Shown here piece by piece: positions 39,029 to 47,107 of a DNA stretch of 64,000 bases; position 1 is the stretch's first letter, and every line of letters starts with the position of its first letter. The notes under the pieces were generated by a model. The model made no database searches. It was not told the DNA's origin and worked only from the letters and a program-made list of their open reading frames with translations. Source of the stretch: Chryseobacterium capnotolerans (GTDB lineage Bacteria; Bacteroidota; Bacteroidia; Flavobacteriales; Weeksellaceae); assembly GCF_021278965.1 (NCBI RefSeq), contig NZ_CP065589.1:4097001-4161000 (forward strand). The letters run 5' to 3'. A program made the translations under genes and the position numbers.

Positions 39029-39223
39029 ATGAAAAATCTAAAAAAACTTTCAAGAAAAGATTTAGTTTTCGTCAGTGGAGGTGTAATAATTCCAGATGAC
39101 AATTGCTGTGGATCATGGTGCCTGGGCAGCTGGATGCCATGTCATATGCACCATATTGCATGTCCACCAGATGCAGATACTTCACCACCATCTTGGTATG
39201 ACGGGACTTGCCCACGTATTTAA
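39029..39223 (+). CDS. Bacteriocin-like double-glycine peptide 2
   Basis: A 64-residue peptide with leader MKNLKKLSRKDLVFVSGG. The core has six Cys (residues 26, 27, 31, 38, 45 and 61) and several Trp, His and Pro (for example WCLGSWMPCHMHHIACPP). The leader is almost the same as in peptide 1 while the core is unrelated, the usual pattern for exported peptide families. An even number of Cys fits disulfide formation by the VKOR-thioredoxin enzyme. A His/Cys-rich core could also bind metal; that is only a possibility. Confidence 0.8.
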   Translation: MKNLKKLSRKDLVFVSGGVIIPDDNCCGSWCLGSWMPCHMHHIACPPDADTSPPSWYDGTCPRI

Positions 39224-39229
39224 ACTATC

Positions 39230-39250
39230 TTCCCCCTGATATTGGGGGAA
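39230..39250 (+). terminator. Hairpin between peptide 2 and the adaptor gene
   Basis: TTCCCCC, loop TGATATT, GGGGGAA, followed by ATTTTAC. The U-run is short, so it may be a partial terminator that lowers expression of the HlyD-type gene compared with the peptide. Confidence 0.65.
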
Positions 39251-39268
39251 ATTTTACCTCAGAAAACA

Positions 39269-40567
39269 ATGAAAGAAGACGTTTTAGATAATATTGAACT
39301 CCGCTCAGAAAGTGTACAGGATATTCTTACCCAGCCGCCCAATTGGATGATCCGCTGGGGAAATACACTTATATTCGTAATCATCCTGCTCATTTTTGTA
39401 ATGAGTTACATCATAAAATATCCGGAATTTGTACCGGCTCCTATTATAGTAACTTCTCAAAATCCACCGGAAAAGTTAGAAGCAAGAATCAACTCCAAGA
39501 TTGAGAAGATATTTATTAAAGATCACCAGGAAGTAAAGAAGAATGACGTACTGATGGTGATGTTGTCTGCTGCCAATTATAAAGATGTTATTGCATTAAA
39601 AAAACTGGTAGACTCTATGTCCCCTAATCAGCTCAGCTCTTTTCCTGTTGCCCAGACTTCAAGGTTTAAATTAGGAGAACTGCAGGGAGAATATAACAGT
39701 TTTGCAAAAGCTTTTCAAGATGAGGAGCTTTTTACAAGATTACAACCCTATGCTCCTGAAAACCTGGCTACCAATCTCAGTCTTTCTGAATCCAGAGCAA
39801 GAATTATCACTTTAAAACAGCAAAAAAATCTGGAATCAGCCAAATATGACCTTACCAAAAAGAACTTCCAACGATCTCAGGAGCTATTCAATCAGGGAGT
39901 TATCTCTGCGATGGAACTTGAGAATGAAAAAATCAAATATCTTCAGGCTCAGCAGAATCTTGAAAATATCAATATTTCTATTTCGCAGGCTGAAGAGGGA
40001 GTTTCCAACCTCAATAAAACTAAAAGCGGAACTGTCATCAATACGGAAAAAGACAAAATCAATTATTCTTCACAAACCTTACAGCTTTTTGAGCAGTTAA
40101 GAAAAGCATTAAAACTTTGGGAGCAGAATTACCTTGTTATTTCATCTACAGATGGAGTTGCCAGCTTTCAGCAGTTTTTTGGCGAAAATCAGTTTGTAAA
40201 AGCCGGAGAAGCTATTGTATCTATTCTTCCTAAGAATAAAGAAAAATTAGTAGGCAGAATGTCTGTTCCTACCGCTAACTCCGGAAAAATACATCCTGGG
40301 GAAAAAGTATTAATCAAACTGGATAACTACCGTTTCCAGGAATATGGAATCGTGGAAGGAAAAGTTCAGAATATATCACTTATTCCTGATGATAAAGGGA
40401 ATTACTATGTAGATGTGATTTTACCAAAGGGATTAAAAACAAGCTATAATAAAAATCTGAAATTTGATAAAGAGCTTAGAGGAAGTGCTGAAATTGTCAC
40501 GGAAGATCTAAGACTTATTGAGAGATTCTTCTATCAGATCAGAAAACTATTAGGCTACCAGGCTTAG
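39269..40567 (+). CDS. HlyD-family periplasmic adaptor
   Basis: A 432-residue membrane fusion protein. It has a cytoplasmic N-terminus, one membrane helix (NTLIFVIILLIFVMSYIIKY, about 37-57), a first half-lipoyl strand set (IIVTSQNPPEKLEARINSKI), a long coiled-coil hairpin (about 175-270, RAQ/L/E-rich) and the second lipoyl half with barrel (VASFQQFFGENQFVKAGEAI). It links the inner-membrane exporter to an outer-membrane channel. I chose the ATG at 39269 (MKEDVLDNIELRSESVQDIL) over an upstream TTG that lies inside the hairpin. No TolC homologue is encoded nearby. Confidence 0.92.
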   Translation: MKEDVLDNIELRSESVQDILTQPPNWMIRWGNTLIFVIILLIFVMSYIIKYPEFVPAPIIVTSQNPPEKLEARINSKIEKIFIKDHQEVKKNDVLMVMLSAANYKDVIALKKLVDSMSPNQLSSFPVAQTSRFKLGELQGEYNSFAKAFQDEELFTRLQPYAPENLATNLSLSESRARIITLKQQKNLESAKYDLTKKNFQRSQELFNQGVISAMELENEKIKYLQAQQNLENINISISQAEEGVSNLNKTKSGTVINTEKDKINYSSQTLQLFEQLRKALKLWEQNYLVISSTDGVASFQQFFGENQFVKAGEAIVSILPKNKEKLVGRMSVPTANSGKIHPGEKVLIKLDNYRFQEYGIVEGKVQNISLIPDDKGNYYVDVILPKGLKTSYNKNLKFDKELRGSAEIVTEDLRLIERFFYQIRKLLGYQA

Positions 40568-40594
40568 TAAAAAACTTTACAGCAAATAAAATAT

Positions 40595-40626
40595 GCCGTT
40601 TCTTAAATCATGGAAACGGCTTTTTT
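40595..40626 (+). terminator. Terminator of the peptide-export cluster
   Basis: GCCGTTTC, ten-base loop, GAAACGGC, followed directly by TTTTTTA. It lies 27 bases after the adaptor stop codon. Confidence 0.88.
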
Positions 40627-40716
40627 ATTTCCACAAAAATTTACTCTGTATTTTAAGGATCATCCGTAATGGTTAGCAAAAGAATTTTTGAAAAATGAAG
40701 ACTATTGTATAAAAAG

Positions 40717-40750
40717 AAAACAGCAATCATTTATTAATGATTGCTGTTTT
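40717..40750 (-). terminator. Terminator of the downstream tRNA copy
   Basis: AAAACAGCAATCATT, loop TATT, AATGATTGCTGTTTT: a 15-base-pair stem directly after the tRNA 3' end on the minus strand. Confidence 0.85.
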
Positions 40751-40752
40751 TG

Positions 40753-40826
40753 TAGCGAAGACGGGAATTGAACCCGTGACCTCAGGGTTATGAATCCTGC
40801 GCTCTAACCAACTGAGCTACCTCGCC
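40753..40826 (-). tRNA. tRNA-Met (CAU), copy 1
   Basis: On the minus strand a 74-base cloverleaf: acceptor GGCGAGG / CTTCGCT, D-arm AGCTCAGTTGGTTAGAGC, anticodon loop with CAT in GGATTCATAACCC, T-arm with GGTTCAATTCC. The anticodon CAU fits elongator Met; an Ile-CAU tRNA cannot be ruled out by eye, and the initiator is unlikely because the acceptor end starts with a G-U pair rather than a mismatch. CCA is not encoded. A second identical gene lies 314 bases away. Confidence 0.88.
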
Positions 40827-40837
40827 GTTTTGGTGGT

Positions 40838-40846
40838 GCAAATATA
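40838..40846 (-). promoter_or_regulatory. -7 box of tRNA copy 1
   Basis: The minus strand reads TATATTTGC, an exact TAnnTTTGC, 11 bases before the tRNA 5' end. The same box precedes copy 2. Confidence 0.65.
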
Positions 40847-41030
40847 GAAAAATATTTTCATCCGTATCCCATAACGAGAATAAAGTTTAAATATCTTTTT
40901 AAAGAAGCATAAAGAATAAATATGCTGCCCATTAAAATAAATCTGAAGCCTTTTGATCACATTTTCCAAAGCAAGTGAACAATTATAAGAGAAAATAATT
41001 TTGAAAAATGAAGAGCATTGTACAAAAATG

Positions 41031-41064
41031 AAAACAGCAATCATTAATAAATGATTGCTGTTTT
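41031..41064 (-). terminator. Terminator of the upstream tRNA copy
   Basis: AAAACAGCAATCATT, loop AATA, AATGATTGCTGTTTT. The arms are identical to those of the other copy; only the loop differs. Confidence 0.85.
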
Positions 41065-41066
41065 TG

Positions 41067-41140
41067 TAGCGAAGACGGGAATTGAACCCGTGACCTCAGG
41101 GTTATGAATCCTGCGCTCTAACCAACTGAGCTACCTCGCC
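41067..41140 (-). tRNA. tRNA-Met (CAU), copy 2
   Basis: The same 74-base sequence as the gene at 40753-40826, with the same promoter box upstream and the same terminator stem downstream. Each copy is thus a complete transcription unit. Confidence 0.88.
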
Positions 41141-41151
41141 GTTTTGGTGGT

Positions 41152-41160
41152 GCAAATATA
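41152..41160 (-). promoter_or_regulatory. -7 box of tRNA copy 2
   Basis: The minus strand reads TATATTTGC, 11 bases before the tRNA 5' end, identical to the other copy. Confidence 0.65.
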
Positions 41161-41184
41161 GAAAAATATTCTTTACCTCCAAAA

Positions 41185-42477
41185 TTATTTTATCATAAAA
41201 TATTCTAAAACATTTCCAACATGATCTGGTTTATTGATTATCTTATTATTAGCATCTAAAATAAAATATGTTGGAGTGGCATGAACATTATACGTATCTA
41301 CATAACTACTGTTCCATCCCCTCAATTCTGAATCATTGATCCATGGAAATGCAGCGATCTTTTTAGAATACGCATCTTTATCAACATCTAAAGACAGGGC
41401 AATAATCTGAATATTTTTTGCTTTCAAGTCGTTGTATTTCTCCAATAGCTTAGGTAGTTCACTTTCACAGTGTGAACATGTAGATGACCAAAATATAATG
41501 ACCTTTTTATCAGCCTTCACATCATGAAGTGATTTCACTGTAGTATTCGTTGCCGATTGGAACTTATAATTAGGGAATACAGCTCCCATTTCTATATTAG
41601 CATTGGATTTCAACGTAGAAGCCAATCTATCATTAATGGTACATTTAAGATTCTTTGCTAAACCAAGATATTTGGTTTTAAAATCATCCATCTGATACAC
41701 ATCAAAAATATCTATAAGCTCAGATAATACAGTCTGCCCTCTTGGAGTTTCTACCTTTAAGCGGTCTAAAAGCTTATCTACAGAAGCGCCCACATTGACA
41801 TTGCCTCCAGAGTTTAAATAAGCTACCAATAAAGGTCTCAGCAATGATGAACTTTCAAGCATGTCATTGGACTTATCCAGGAAGTTGATAATTTCATCCT
41901 GATCCGCTTTTTTAGCTCCATCTACTGGATTTCCCAGGAACTTGCTGTAATTGGTATTATAATAAGCTATAAATGGATGTTTAGCAGGATCAATAGAAGA
42001 GGATATACCGGAAAGCCTGCCAATCTCTGCTTTAAGAGCTTTTCCAAAGTCAGTATTATCCTTATAGTACTCTTTAATCTGAGATAACGCAGGAAGAATA
42101 AGTTCTTTCTTTTGGGAACCTTCCTGCTGCTTGCTCATTAACTCATTGGCTTCATCCAGATAAGCAACATCCTTTACTTTATTATTCTGAATATCCAGCT
42201 TGATATTTACATTCTTATTTTCAGAAATAAAGCTTATAGTGTTATTGGTTGTGGGAAAGTAAATCTTCATCATCCCCATGTAGTTATTTGGATATTTAAA
42301 CGTCCAGGTATTATTCTTACTTTGTTCTTTGGTTACAACAATATCCTTTGACCCGTTTAATGTATATAGAATGGCATCTTGCTCTTTAAAATCTGCTGGT
42401 GTCTGAACAGTAACTGTAAACTGAGCCTGCAGTGCAAATGCAGCTAAAACCGCAGATAATGTATAAATCTTTTTCAT
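41185..42477 (-). CDS. Secreted TlpA-like thioredoxin-fold protein
   Basis: A 430-residue protein with signal peptide MKKIYTLSAVLAAFALQAQ. The N-terminal two thirds (residues 20-290) is a helical and beta region of the kind found before TlpA domains in Bacteroidota. The C-terminal domain is thioredoxin-like with VIIFWSSTCSHCESELPKLL (CSHC at residues 334-337) and the cis-Pro loop VHATPTYFILD. It probably reduces or exchanges disulfides in the periplasm. It lies downstream of a small sorting-signal protein and a T9SS protein on the same strand but is separated from them by a hairpin. Confidence 0.88.
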   Translation of the reverse strand: MKKIYTLSAVLAAFALQAQFTVTVQTPADFKEQDAILYTLNGSKDIVVTKEQSKNNTWTFKYPNNYMGMMKIYFPTTNNTISFISENKNVNIKLDIQNNKVKDVAYLDEANELMSKQQEGSQKKELILPALSQIKEYYKDNTDFGKALKAEIGRLSGISSSIDPAKHPFIAYYNTNYSKFLGNPVDGAKKADQDEIINFLDKSNDMLESSSLLRPLLVAYLNSGGNVNVGASVDKLLDRLKVETPRGQTVLSELIDIFDVYQMDDFKTKYLGLAKNLKCTINDRLASTLKSNANIEMGAVFPNYKFQSATNTTVKSLHDVKADKKVIIFWSSTCSHCESELPKLLEKYNDLKAKNIQIIALSLDVDKDAYSKKIAAFPWINDSELRGWNSSYVDTYNVHATPTYFILDANNKIINKPDHVGNVLEYFMIK

Positions 42478-42492
42478 AGAGTAAAAATAAAA

Positions 42493-42518
42493 AAACTCTC
42501 TGATTAATCAGAGAGTTT
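42493..42518 (-). terminator. Palindromic terminator after the small membrane protein
   Basis: A perfect 26-base palindrome with 13-base arms (AAACTCTCTGATT and its complement) and AT-rich flanks, between the small protein gene and the thioredoxin gene. Confidence 0.65.
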
Positions 42519-42538
42519 AATATTATTTTAATAAAATT

Positions 42539-42782
42539 TTATGCTTTTATAGTCTTATATTTCTTTGTGTAGAAGGCAATGAATACAATAGCTACTACTA
42601 CAAGTAAATATACATACATATCAATGGGTGATGTAGGTGCACCTGAGCCACCTCCCCCCACTACCTGCCTTCGCTACCGCATCCGGAGCTGGCGCTGGAG
42701 GAATACCATTGTTTTCTTCTGCGTAAGCAAATGATACCACAAAAAGCAAAAGAGCGGATACTAGTTTATTTATAGTTTTCAT
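42539..42782 (-). pseudogene. Small exported protein with C-terminal membrane signal, frameshifted
   Basis: The gene starts at 42782 with signal peptide MKTINKLVSALLLFVVSFAYA, then a Pro/Ala linker (IPPAPAPDAVAKA). The frame is broken in the C6 run at 42654-42659. With five C it reads SGGGGSGAPTSPIDMYVYLL, continues VVVAIVFIAFYTKK and ends YKTIKA, about 80 residues in all. A Gly/Pro linker, then PID, a hydrophobic helix and a basic tail matches small flavobacterial proteins described as carrying a PID-type C-terminal sorting signal; I make that link from memory. The T9SS cargo gene lies five bases upstream, so the two are in one operon. Confidence 0.7.
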
Positions 42783-42787
42783 ATTAT

Positions 42788-44752
42788 TTATTTTAAGATT
42801 TTGGTGTTAACTACTACTCCTTTATCAGAAACCACTTTCACAACATAAGTACTCTTCACTGAACCATCAAGTTCAATCACAAAGTCTTTAGATGCATCCA
42901 CTGCTTTCTTAGAGATGATAAGTTTACCACTCATATCATAAACTTCAATATCTGCTTTTTTCCAATTTTTATCAAATCTAACAATATAGTTGCTAACCGC
43001 AGGGTTATATACAACCACTGTTCTGGAAAGTGATAAGGTATTATCTTCTTTAGTGGCTAATGAACCTCTGTCAGGTGCTCCGTAATATAGTCCATAAGTT
43101 TTAGACGTTACAGGAATAATGGCACCTTGTTTTACTTCTTCTACATTACCATTGGCTGATTTATAATAAAAACCTGTTCCGGATGATAATTGATGACTTC
43201 CATTAGGAATCATTGAAGTATTTTCTCTTACTTCAAATTTGTAAGAAACAATTTGTTGTGTATGATTAGGCTCATTATAATCAAAGCTATTTAATACAAT
43301 TTCTTTTCCTAGGAAATCTTTTTCATTAGCCTCATTAATATATAATGAATAGTTGGGAACATAATTAGGATCAATTCCTCCAGTCATTTTTTCTTCATAA
43401 GTAACAAAACTGTTATTATCAGAAGCAGCCTGTACTGTCTTGGTTATAGAATTTTGATGTCCCGTGGTAGCATGTGGAGATACAACAAAATAAGTTCTTC
43501 CTAACTCATTACCATTAGCATCCAAACCAATTACTCCTAATTGCTTCACAGTTCCTGTACCATTACTAGCTACTTTACTGGCAGCAACGTTATAGTCTGT
43601 CCCTTCTACTCTTGCAGTATTACTAAATCTTCTCAGCGTGTTGAAGTTTAGTGTTTGAGGAGTATTATCTCTTAATTTTATAATGAAGGTTCCCATAGGC
43701 TTCACCACAAGATTATTGATATCTCCTATTGGCATACGAGTAGCAGGATCAAATGTCATAATCAGAGGATTAGTAAATGAACTTCCTACCCCATTGACAT
43801 ATTGAACGGTACCTGGTGAATATTGAACACCCCAGATATTGGTAATGTTATTTCCATCTGTAACTGTACCTGCTTCTACATATCCAATTTTTGACAAATC
43901 AAGATTTGTGAAGAAAGGGTTACCAAATTCATAGATATTCTTTCCATATGTTCCTGCCCAAGAACTGGCAGTAGATTCATATTGATCAAATAAATAAGAC
44001 TGATACTGTTCTGTATAAGCATTCGTATTAGTACCATTCGGTCCAAAGTCTAAACCATTACCTGCATTAACTAAATTAACAAGAGGCTGATTGGTAAATG
44101 CTTTACCCGCAAGGTTATAAACCCCACCAGCACCTGGCGGATTACTAAGGTCAAGGTTGTCATTATTTGACCCTAACATATAATATCCGAAAGGCTGAGT
44201 AGCAGTACTCCAAGGAGCTTGGGTTTCGCTCACAACAGTGTTGTTGTTCCACTTTAAGATTTCATTCTTAGACCATCTGGTAGAACTAAAGTTCTTATTA
44301 AGCTCCGAAGAAAGGCTGCCTAATAATTTGTCATAGAAAGGTAAAGCAATCTGTTGATAAAAATCTCCAGTACCGTGCTTACCGGTTCTATATTCTTTGT
44401 TCACAACACCAGAAACATTGGATTGGGATAATCCATCGATGTACAACTGTCCATATGTAGAAGTTGCGTAGCTGGCAGGAGTATTTAATCTTAAAATGAT
44501 ATTTCCACCGTCAGTTTTATCTGAACCAGTAGCAGTAATCGTTTTAAAAGCATCTCCGGCTGCACCTACAACCATTACATTTCCGTGTACATCCAGAACA
44601 CCAGTATCTTTTGTCTGTACACCTCCACCACTAAAAACTAGGGTGCCTTCGCTCACATACATATTAGCACCAGTGTCTACATGACATAATATCTGCGCCT
44701 GAACAGAATAACTGATTGCTAAAAGACCTATAGCAAATAAACTTTTTCTCAT
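42788..44752 (-). CDS. Large secreted protein with T9SS sorting domain
   Basis: A 654-residue protein with signal peptide MRKSLFAIGLLAISYSVQAQ. The body is rich in Asn, Gly, Ser and Thr with no recognised catalytic motif; GGGVQTKDTGVLDVHGNVMV suggests beta-structure. The C-terminus, from SNYIVRFDKNWKKADIEVYD to VVVNTKILK, has the length and pattern of a type A T9SS sorting domain (E-V-Y-D-M-S-G-K-L). It is probably displayed on or released from the surface through SprA. The next gene, five bases on, is the small sorting-signal protein. Confidence 0.8.
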   Translation of the reverse strand: MRKSLFAIGLLAISYSVQAQILCHVDTGANMYVSEGTLVFSGGGVQTKDTGVLDVHGNVMVVGAAGDAFKTITATGSDKTDGGNIILRLNTPASYATSTYGQLYIDGLSQSNVSGVVNKEYRTGKHGTGDFYQQIALPFYDKLLGSLSSELNKNFSSTRWSKNEILKWNNNTVVSETQAPWSTATQPFGYYMLGSNNDNLDLSNPPGAGGVYNLAGKAFTNQPLVNLVNAGNGLDFGPNGTNTNAYTEQYQSYLFDQYESTASSWAGTYGKNIYEFGNPFFTNLDLSKIGYVEAGTVTDGNNITNIWGVQYSPGTVQYVNGVGSSFTNPLIMTFDPATRMPIGDINNLVVKPMGTFIIKLRDNTPQTLNFNTLRRFSNTARVEGTDYNVAASKVASNGTGTVKQLGVIGLDANGNELGRTYFVVSPHATTGHQNSITKTVQAASDNNSFVTYEEKMTGGIDPNYVPNYSLYINEANEKDFLGKEIVLNSFDYNEPNHTQQIVSYKFEVRENTSMIPNGSHQLSSGTGFYYKSANGNVEEVKQGAIIPVTSKTYGLYYGAPDRGSLATKEDNTLSLSRTVVVYNPAVSNYIVRFDKNWKKADIEVYDMSGKLIISKKAVDASKDFVIELDGSVKSTYVVKVVSDKGVVVNTKILK

Positions 44753-44790
44753 TGTATAAATTATTTGTGTGTTAATACAATCTTCACCCG

Positions 44791-44798
44791 CAAAGGTA
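44791..44798 (-). promoter_or_regulatory. -7 box for the T9SS protein operon
   Basis: The minus strand reads TACCTTTGCGGG, a full TAnnTTTGC match, about 40 bases before the start codon. No -33 TTG at the normal distance. Confidence 0.5.
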
Positions 44799-44826
44799 TT
44801 ATTTTTTTCTTTAAAAAAAAAACTTT

Positions 44827-46014
44827 TTATCTATTAATCAAAATATTATCTTCCGTTAACACAATCTTTTTCTCCTCTCCGATTGAAAACATATAGTCTT
44901 CCAAGACTTTTTCTGTAGTTCCTCTCAGACCTCTCGCTCCTAATCCTTTTTCAAGGGTTTCCTCTACAATTTTTTCGATTGCACCGTCTGTAATAACCAA
45001 ATCCGTGCCATCCATTTTGAAAAGTTCCACAAATTGATTCACAATTGAATTTTTAGGTTCTTTCATAATTCTTACCAAGGTCTCTTTCGTGAGTTTATCG
45101 AGGTAAGTGATGATTGGAAATCTTCCTAAAAGTTCGGGAATTAATCCGAAAGAACGTAAATCAATTGCATTAATATTTGTTAATACATATTCATCTTCAT
45201 CAGTTTTATTGATTTTTTCGGAACTGAAACCAATAGCCTGTTTATTCATTCTTCTTTCGATGATTTCTTTGATCCCGTCAAAAGCTCCTCCGGCAATGAA
45301 CAGGATATTCTGAGTATTCACCTGAATATATTTTTGGTCAGGATGTTTTCTTCCTCCTTGAGGCGGTACGTTTACAATACTCCCCTCCAACAGTTTCAGT
45401 AATCCCTGCTGTACTCCTTCTCCGGATACATCTCTTGTGATACTTGGATTGTCTGATTTTCTTGCAATTTTATCAATTTCATCAATGAAGACAATTCCTT
45501 TTTCTGCTTTTTCCACATCGTAATCTGCCACCATTAATAATCTTGAAAGAATACTTTCAACATCTTCCCCTACATATCCTGCTTCCGTTAAAATAGTAGC
45601 ATCTACAATACAGAAAGGAACATTCAGTTCTCTGGCAATTGTTTTAGCCAGCAAAGTTTTTCCTGTTCCGGTCTCCCCTATCATGATGATATTGGATTTT
45701 TCAAGTTCTACTTCTCTATTCTCGTCCTGAGCGTGAAGTAATCTTTTATAATGGTTGTACACCGCAATGGAAAGCTGTTTTTTAGCCTGATCTTGTCCGA
45801 TTACGTACTGATCGAGAAATACTTTGATCTCTTTTGGCTTTTTAAGATCTTCCATATTATCTGCAGGTGAATGCCCTGATTTCGAAGCACTGTCTTTCAC
45901 AATAACGTGCGCCTGCTCTATACAATTTTCACAAATAAAACCGTTCTGCCCAGAAATCAGCATCTGTACTTCATTTCTTTTTCTTCCGCAGAAAGAACAT
46001 TGGTTTGGATTCAT
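44827..46014 (-). CDS. clpX: ATP-dependent Clp protease ATP-binding subunit ClpX
   Basis: A 395-residue AAA+ unfoldase that delivers proteins to ClpP. It has the N-terminal zinc finger (CSFCGRKR and [10 protein letters not shown]), Walker A in [13 protein letters not shown], the pore and Walker B region in [10 protein letters not shown], sensor region [15 protein letters not shown] and the IGF-type loop [10 protein letters not shown] that docks on ClpP. Length is normal. clpP is not in the window. It is followed by the T9SS operon promoter and preceded by the HIT gene. Confidence 0.97.
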   Translation of the reverse strand: MNPNQCSFCGRKRNEVQMLISGQNGFICENCIEQAHVIVKDSASKSGHSPADNMEDLKKPKEIKVFLDQYVIGQDQAKKQLSIAVYNHYKRLLHAQDENREVELEKSNIIMIGETGTGKTLLAKTIARELNVPFCIVDATILTEAGYVGEDVESILSRLLMVADYDVEKAEKGIVFIDEIDKIARKSDNPSITRDVSGEGVQQGLLKLLEGSIVNVPPQGGRKHPDQKYIQVNTQNILFIAGGAFDGIKEIIERRMNKQAIGFSSEKINKTDEDEYVLTNINAIDLRSFGLIPELLGRFPIITYLDKLTKETLVRIMKEPKNSIVNQFVELFKMDGTDLVITDGAIEKIVEETLEKGLGARGLRGTTEKVLEDYMFSIGEEKKIVLTEDNILINR

Positions 46015-46039
46015 ATTATAATAATAATGTATATGTTAA

Positions 46040-46075
46040 AGAAAATCGTAAAAAATTACTTTTTTACGATTTTCT
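46040..46075 (-). terminator. Terminator between the HIT gene and clpX
   Basis: A perfect 16-base-pair stem (AGAAAATCGTAAAAAA and its complement) with a TTAC loop, five bases after the HIT stop codon. Flanking T-rich sequence on both sides lets it work in either direction. Confidence 0.8.
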
Positions 46076-46080
46076 GTTTT

Positions 46081-46469
46081 TTAAGAATTAATAATTGAGT
46101 TTTGAATCTCTGTATATTCTTCGTTCGTTAATTTTAGTCTTTCATTTCTGAAGTTCATGTCTTCCATCTTGTTTAAAGGAATAAGATGAATGTGAGCATG
46201 GGGAACTTCAAGTCCTACCACCGCTACTCCTACTCTTACACATGGAATTGCAGTTTTGATCTTCTTGGCCACCTCTTGGGCAAATCCCCAAAGGTTTTTA
46301 TATTCTTCACTTTCAAGATCAAAAATCAAATCCACTTCTTTTTTGGAACTACTAAAGTATGTCCTTTCACCAAGGGCATTGCGTCGAGGAATGCAATAAA
46401 ATTTTCGTCCTCAGCAATTTTATAAGAGGGAATTTCGCCATTGATGATTTTTGTGAATATAGTGCTCAT
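46081..46469 (-). pseudogene. HIT family protein, frameshifted
   Basis: A gene of about 129 codons. The start at 46469 reads MSTIFTKIINGEIPSYKIAE, the standard opening of HIT (HINT/PKCI-like) nucleotide hydrolases. The frame breaks in the T run at 46339-46344; with one more base it reads VVPKKEVDLIFDLESEEY and continues to the active-site triad in VPHAHIHLIPL (His-x-His-x-His). These proteins hydrolyse phosphoramidates such as AMP-lysine. The end lies five bases before a terminator. It follows greA, 57 bases apart, on the same strand. Confidence 0.9.
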
Positions 46470-46526
46470 TTTTATAAAAGTTAGAGATTAAATACTAGAA
46501 GTTTAGAAATGAAAAGAGTGATCAGA

Positions 46527-46997
46527 CTATAGAGAAATGTCCAATACTTCAAAAGAAAGCTTGTTTCCGTTTGGTAAAGTAATTTCAGCTGTTTCACCTT
46601 TAACCTTACCAAGTAATCCTTTAGCAATCGGAGTGTTTACAGAAATCTTTCCAGATTTAAGGTCGCTTTCGTTATCCGGCACCAATGTAAATACCTGCTC
46701 CTGCTTCGTTGCATTATTCTTAAGTTTCACTGTAGTTAAGATAGAAACTTTTGAAGTATCTAATTGGCTTTCGTCTATAATTTTAGAAGTTGAGATAACA
46801 TCTTTCAGCTTAGAAATTCTCATTTCAAGCATCCCCTGAGCCTCTTTAGCCGCATCATATTCTGCATTTTCAGACAAATCTCCTTTGTCTCTAGCTTCTG
46901 CGATCTGCTGAGTAATTTTTGGTCTTTCCACAGTTTCCAACTGTTCCAGCTCAGCTTTCATTTTCTCAAGGCCCTCCTTTGTTACATAGCTTGCCAT
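46527..46997 (-). CDS. greA: Transcription elongation factor GreA
   Basis: A 156-residue protein, normal length. GreA enters the secondary channel of RNA polymerase and stimulates cleavage of backtracked RNA. The N-terminal coiled coil carries the acidic tip in ARDKGDLSENAEYDAAKEAQ. The C-terminal domain ends in SPLTLP-like strands KGLLGKVKGETAEITLPNG. I chose the ATG at 46997 (MASYVTKEGLEKMKAELEQL), since three extra residues from an upstream TTG are not in the family. A possible -7 box TATATTTG lies on the minus strand at 47083-47090. Confidence 0.97.
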   Translation of the reverse strand: MASYVTKEGLEKMKAELEQLETVERPKITQQIAEARDKGDLSENAEYDAAKEAQGMLEMRISKLKDVISTSKIIDESQLDTSKVSILTTVKLKNNATKQEQVFTLVPDNESDLKSGKISVNTPIAKGLLGKVKGETAEITLPNGNKLSFEVLDISL

Positions 46998-47107
46998 AAT
47001 TTTCAAAATTTAGTTTTAGTATAAAAAAATAATCCGACATTTGCCGGACAATGTTTTACGTGTTATAATCGTTTAATTTTTACAAATATATAAAAATTTA
47101 AATTGAA

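Noticed and set aside
40753..40826. Initiator tRNA-fMet
   Set aside because: The acceptor stem begins with a G-U pair, not the 1-72 mismatch expected for an initiator, and the sequence resembles elongator tRNA-Met.
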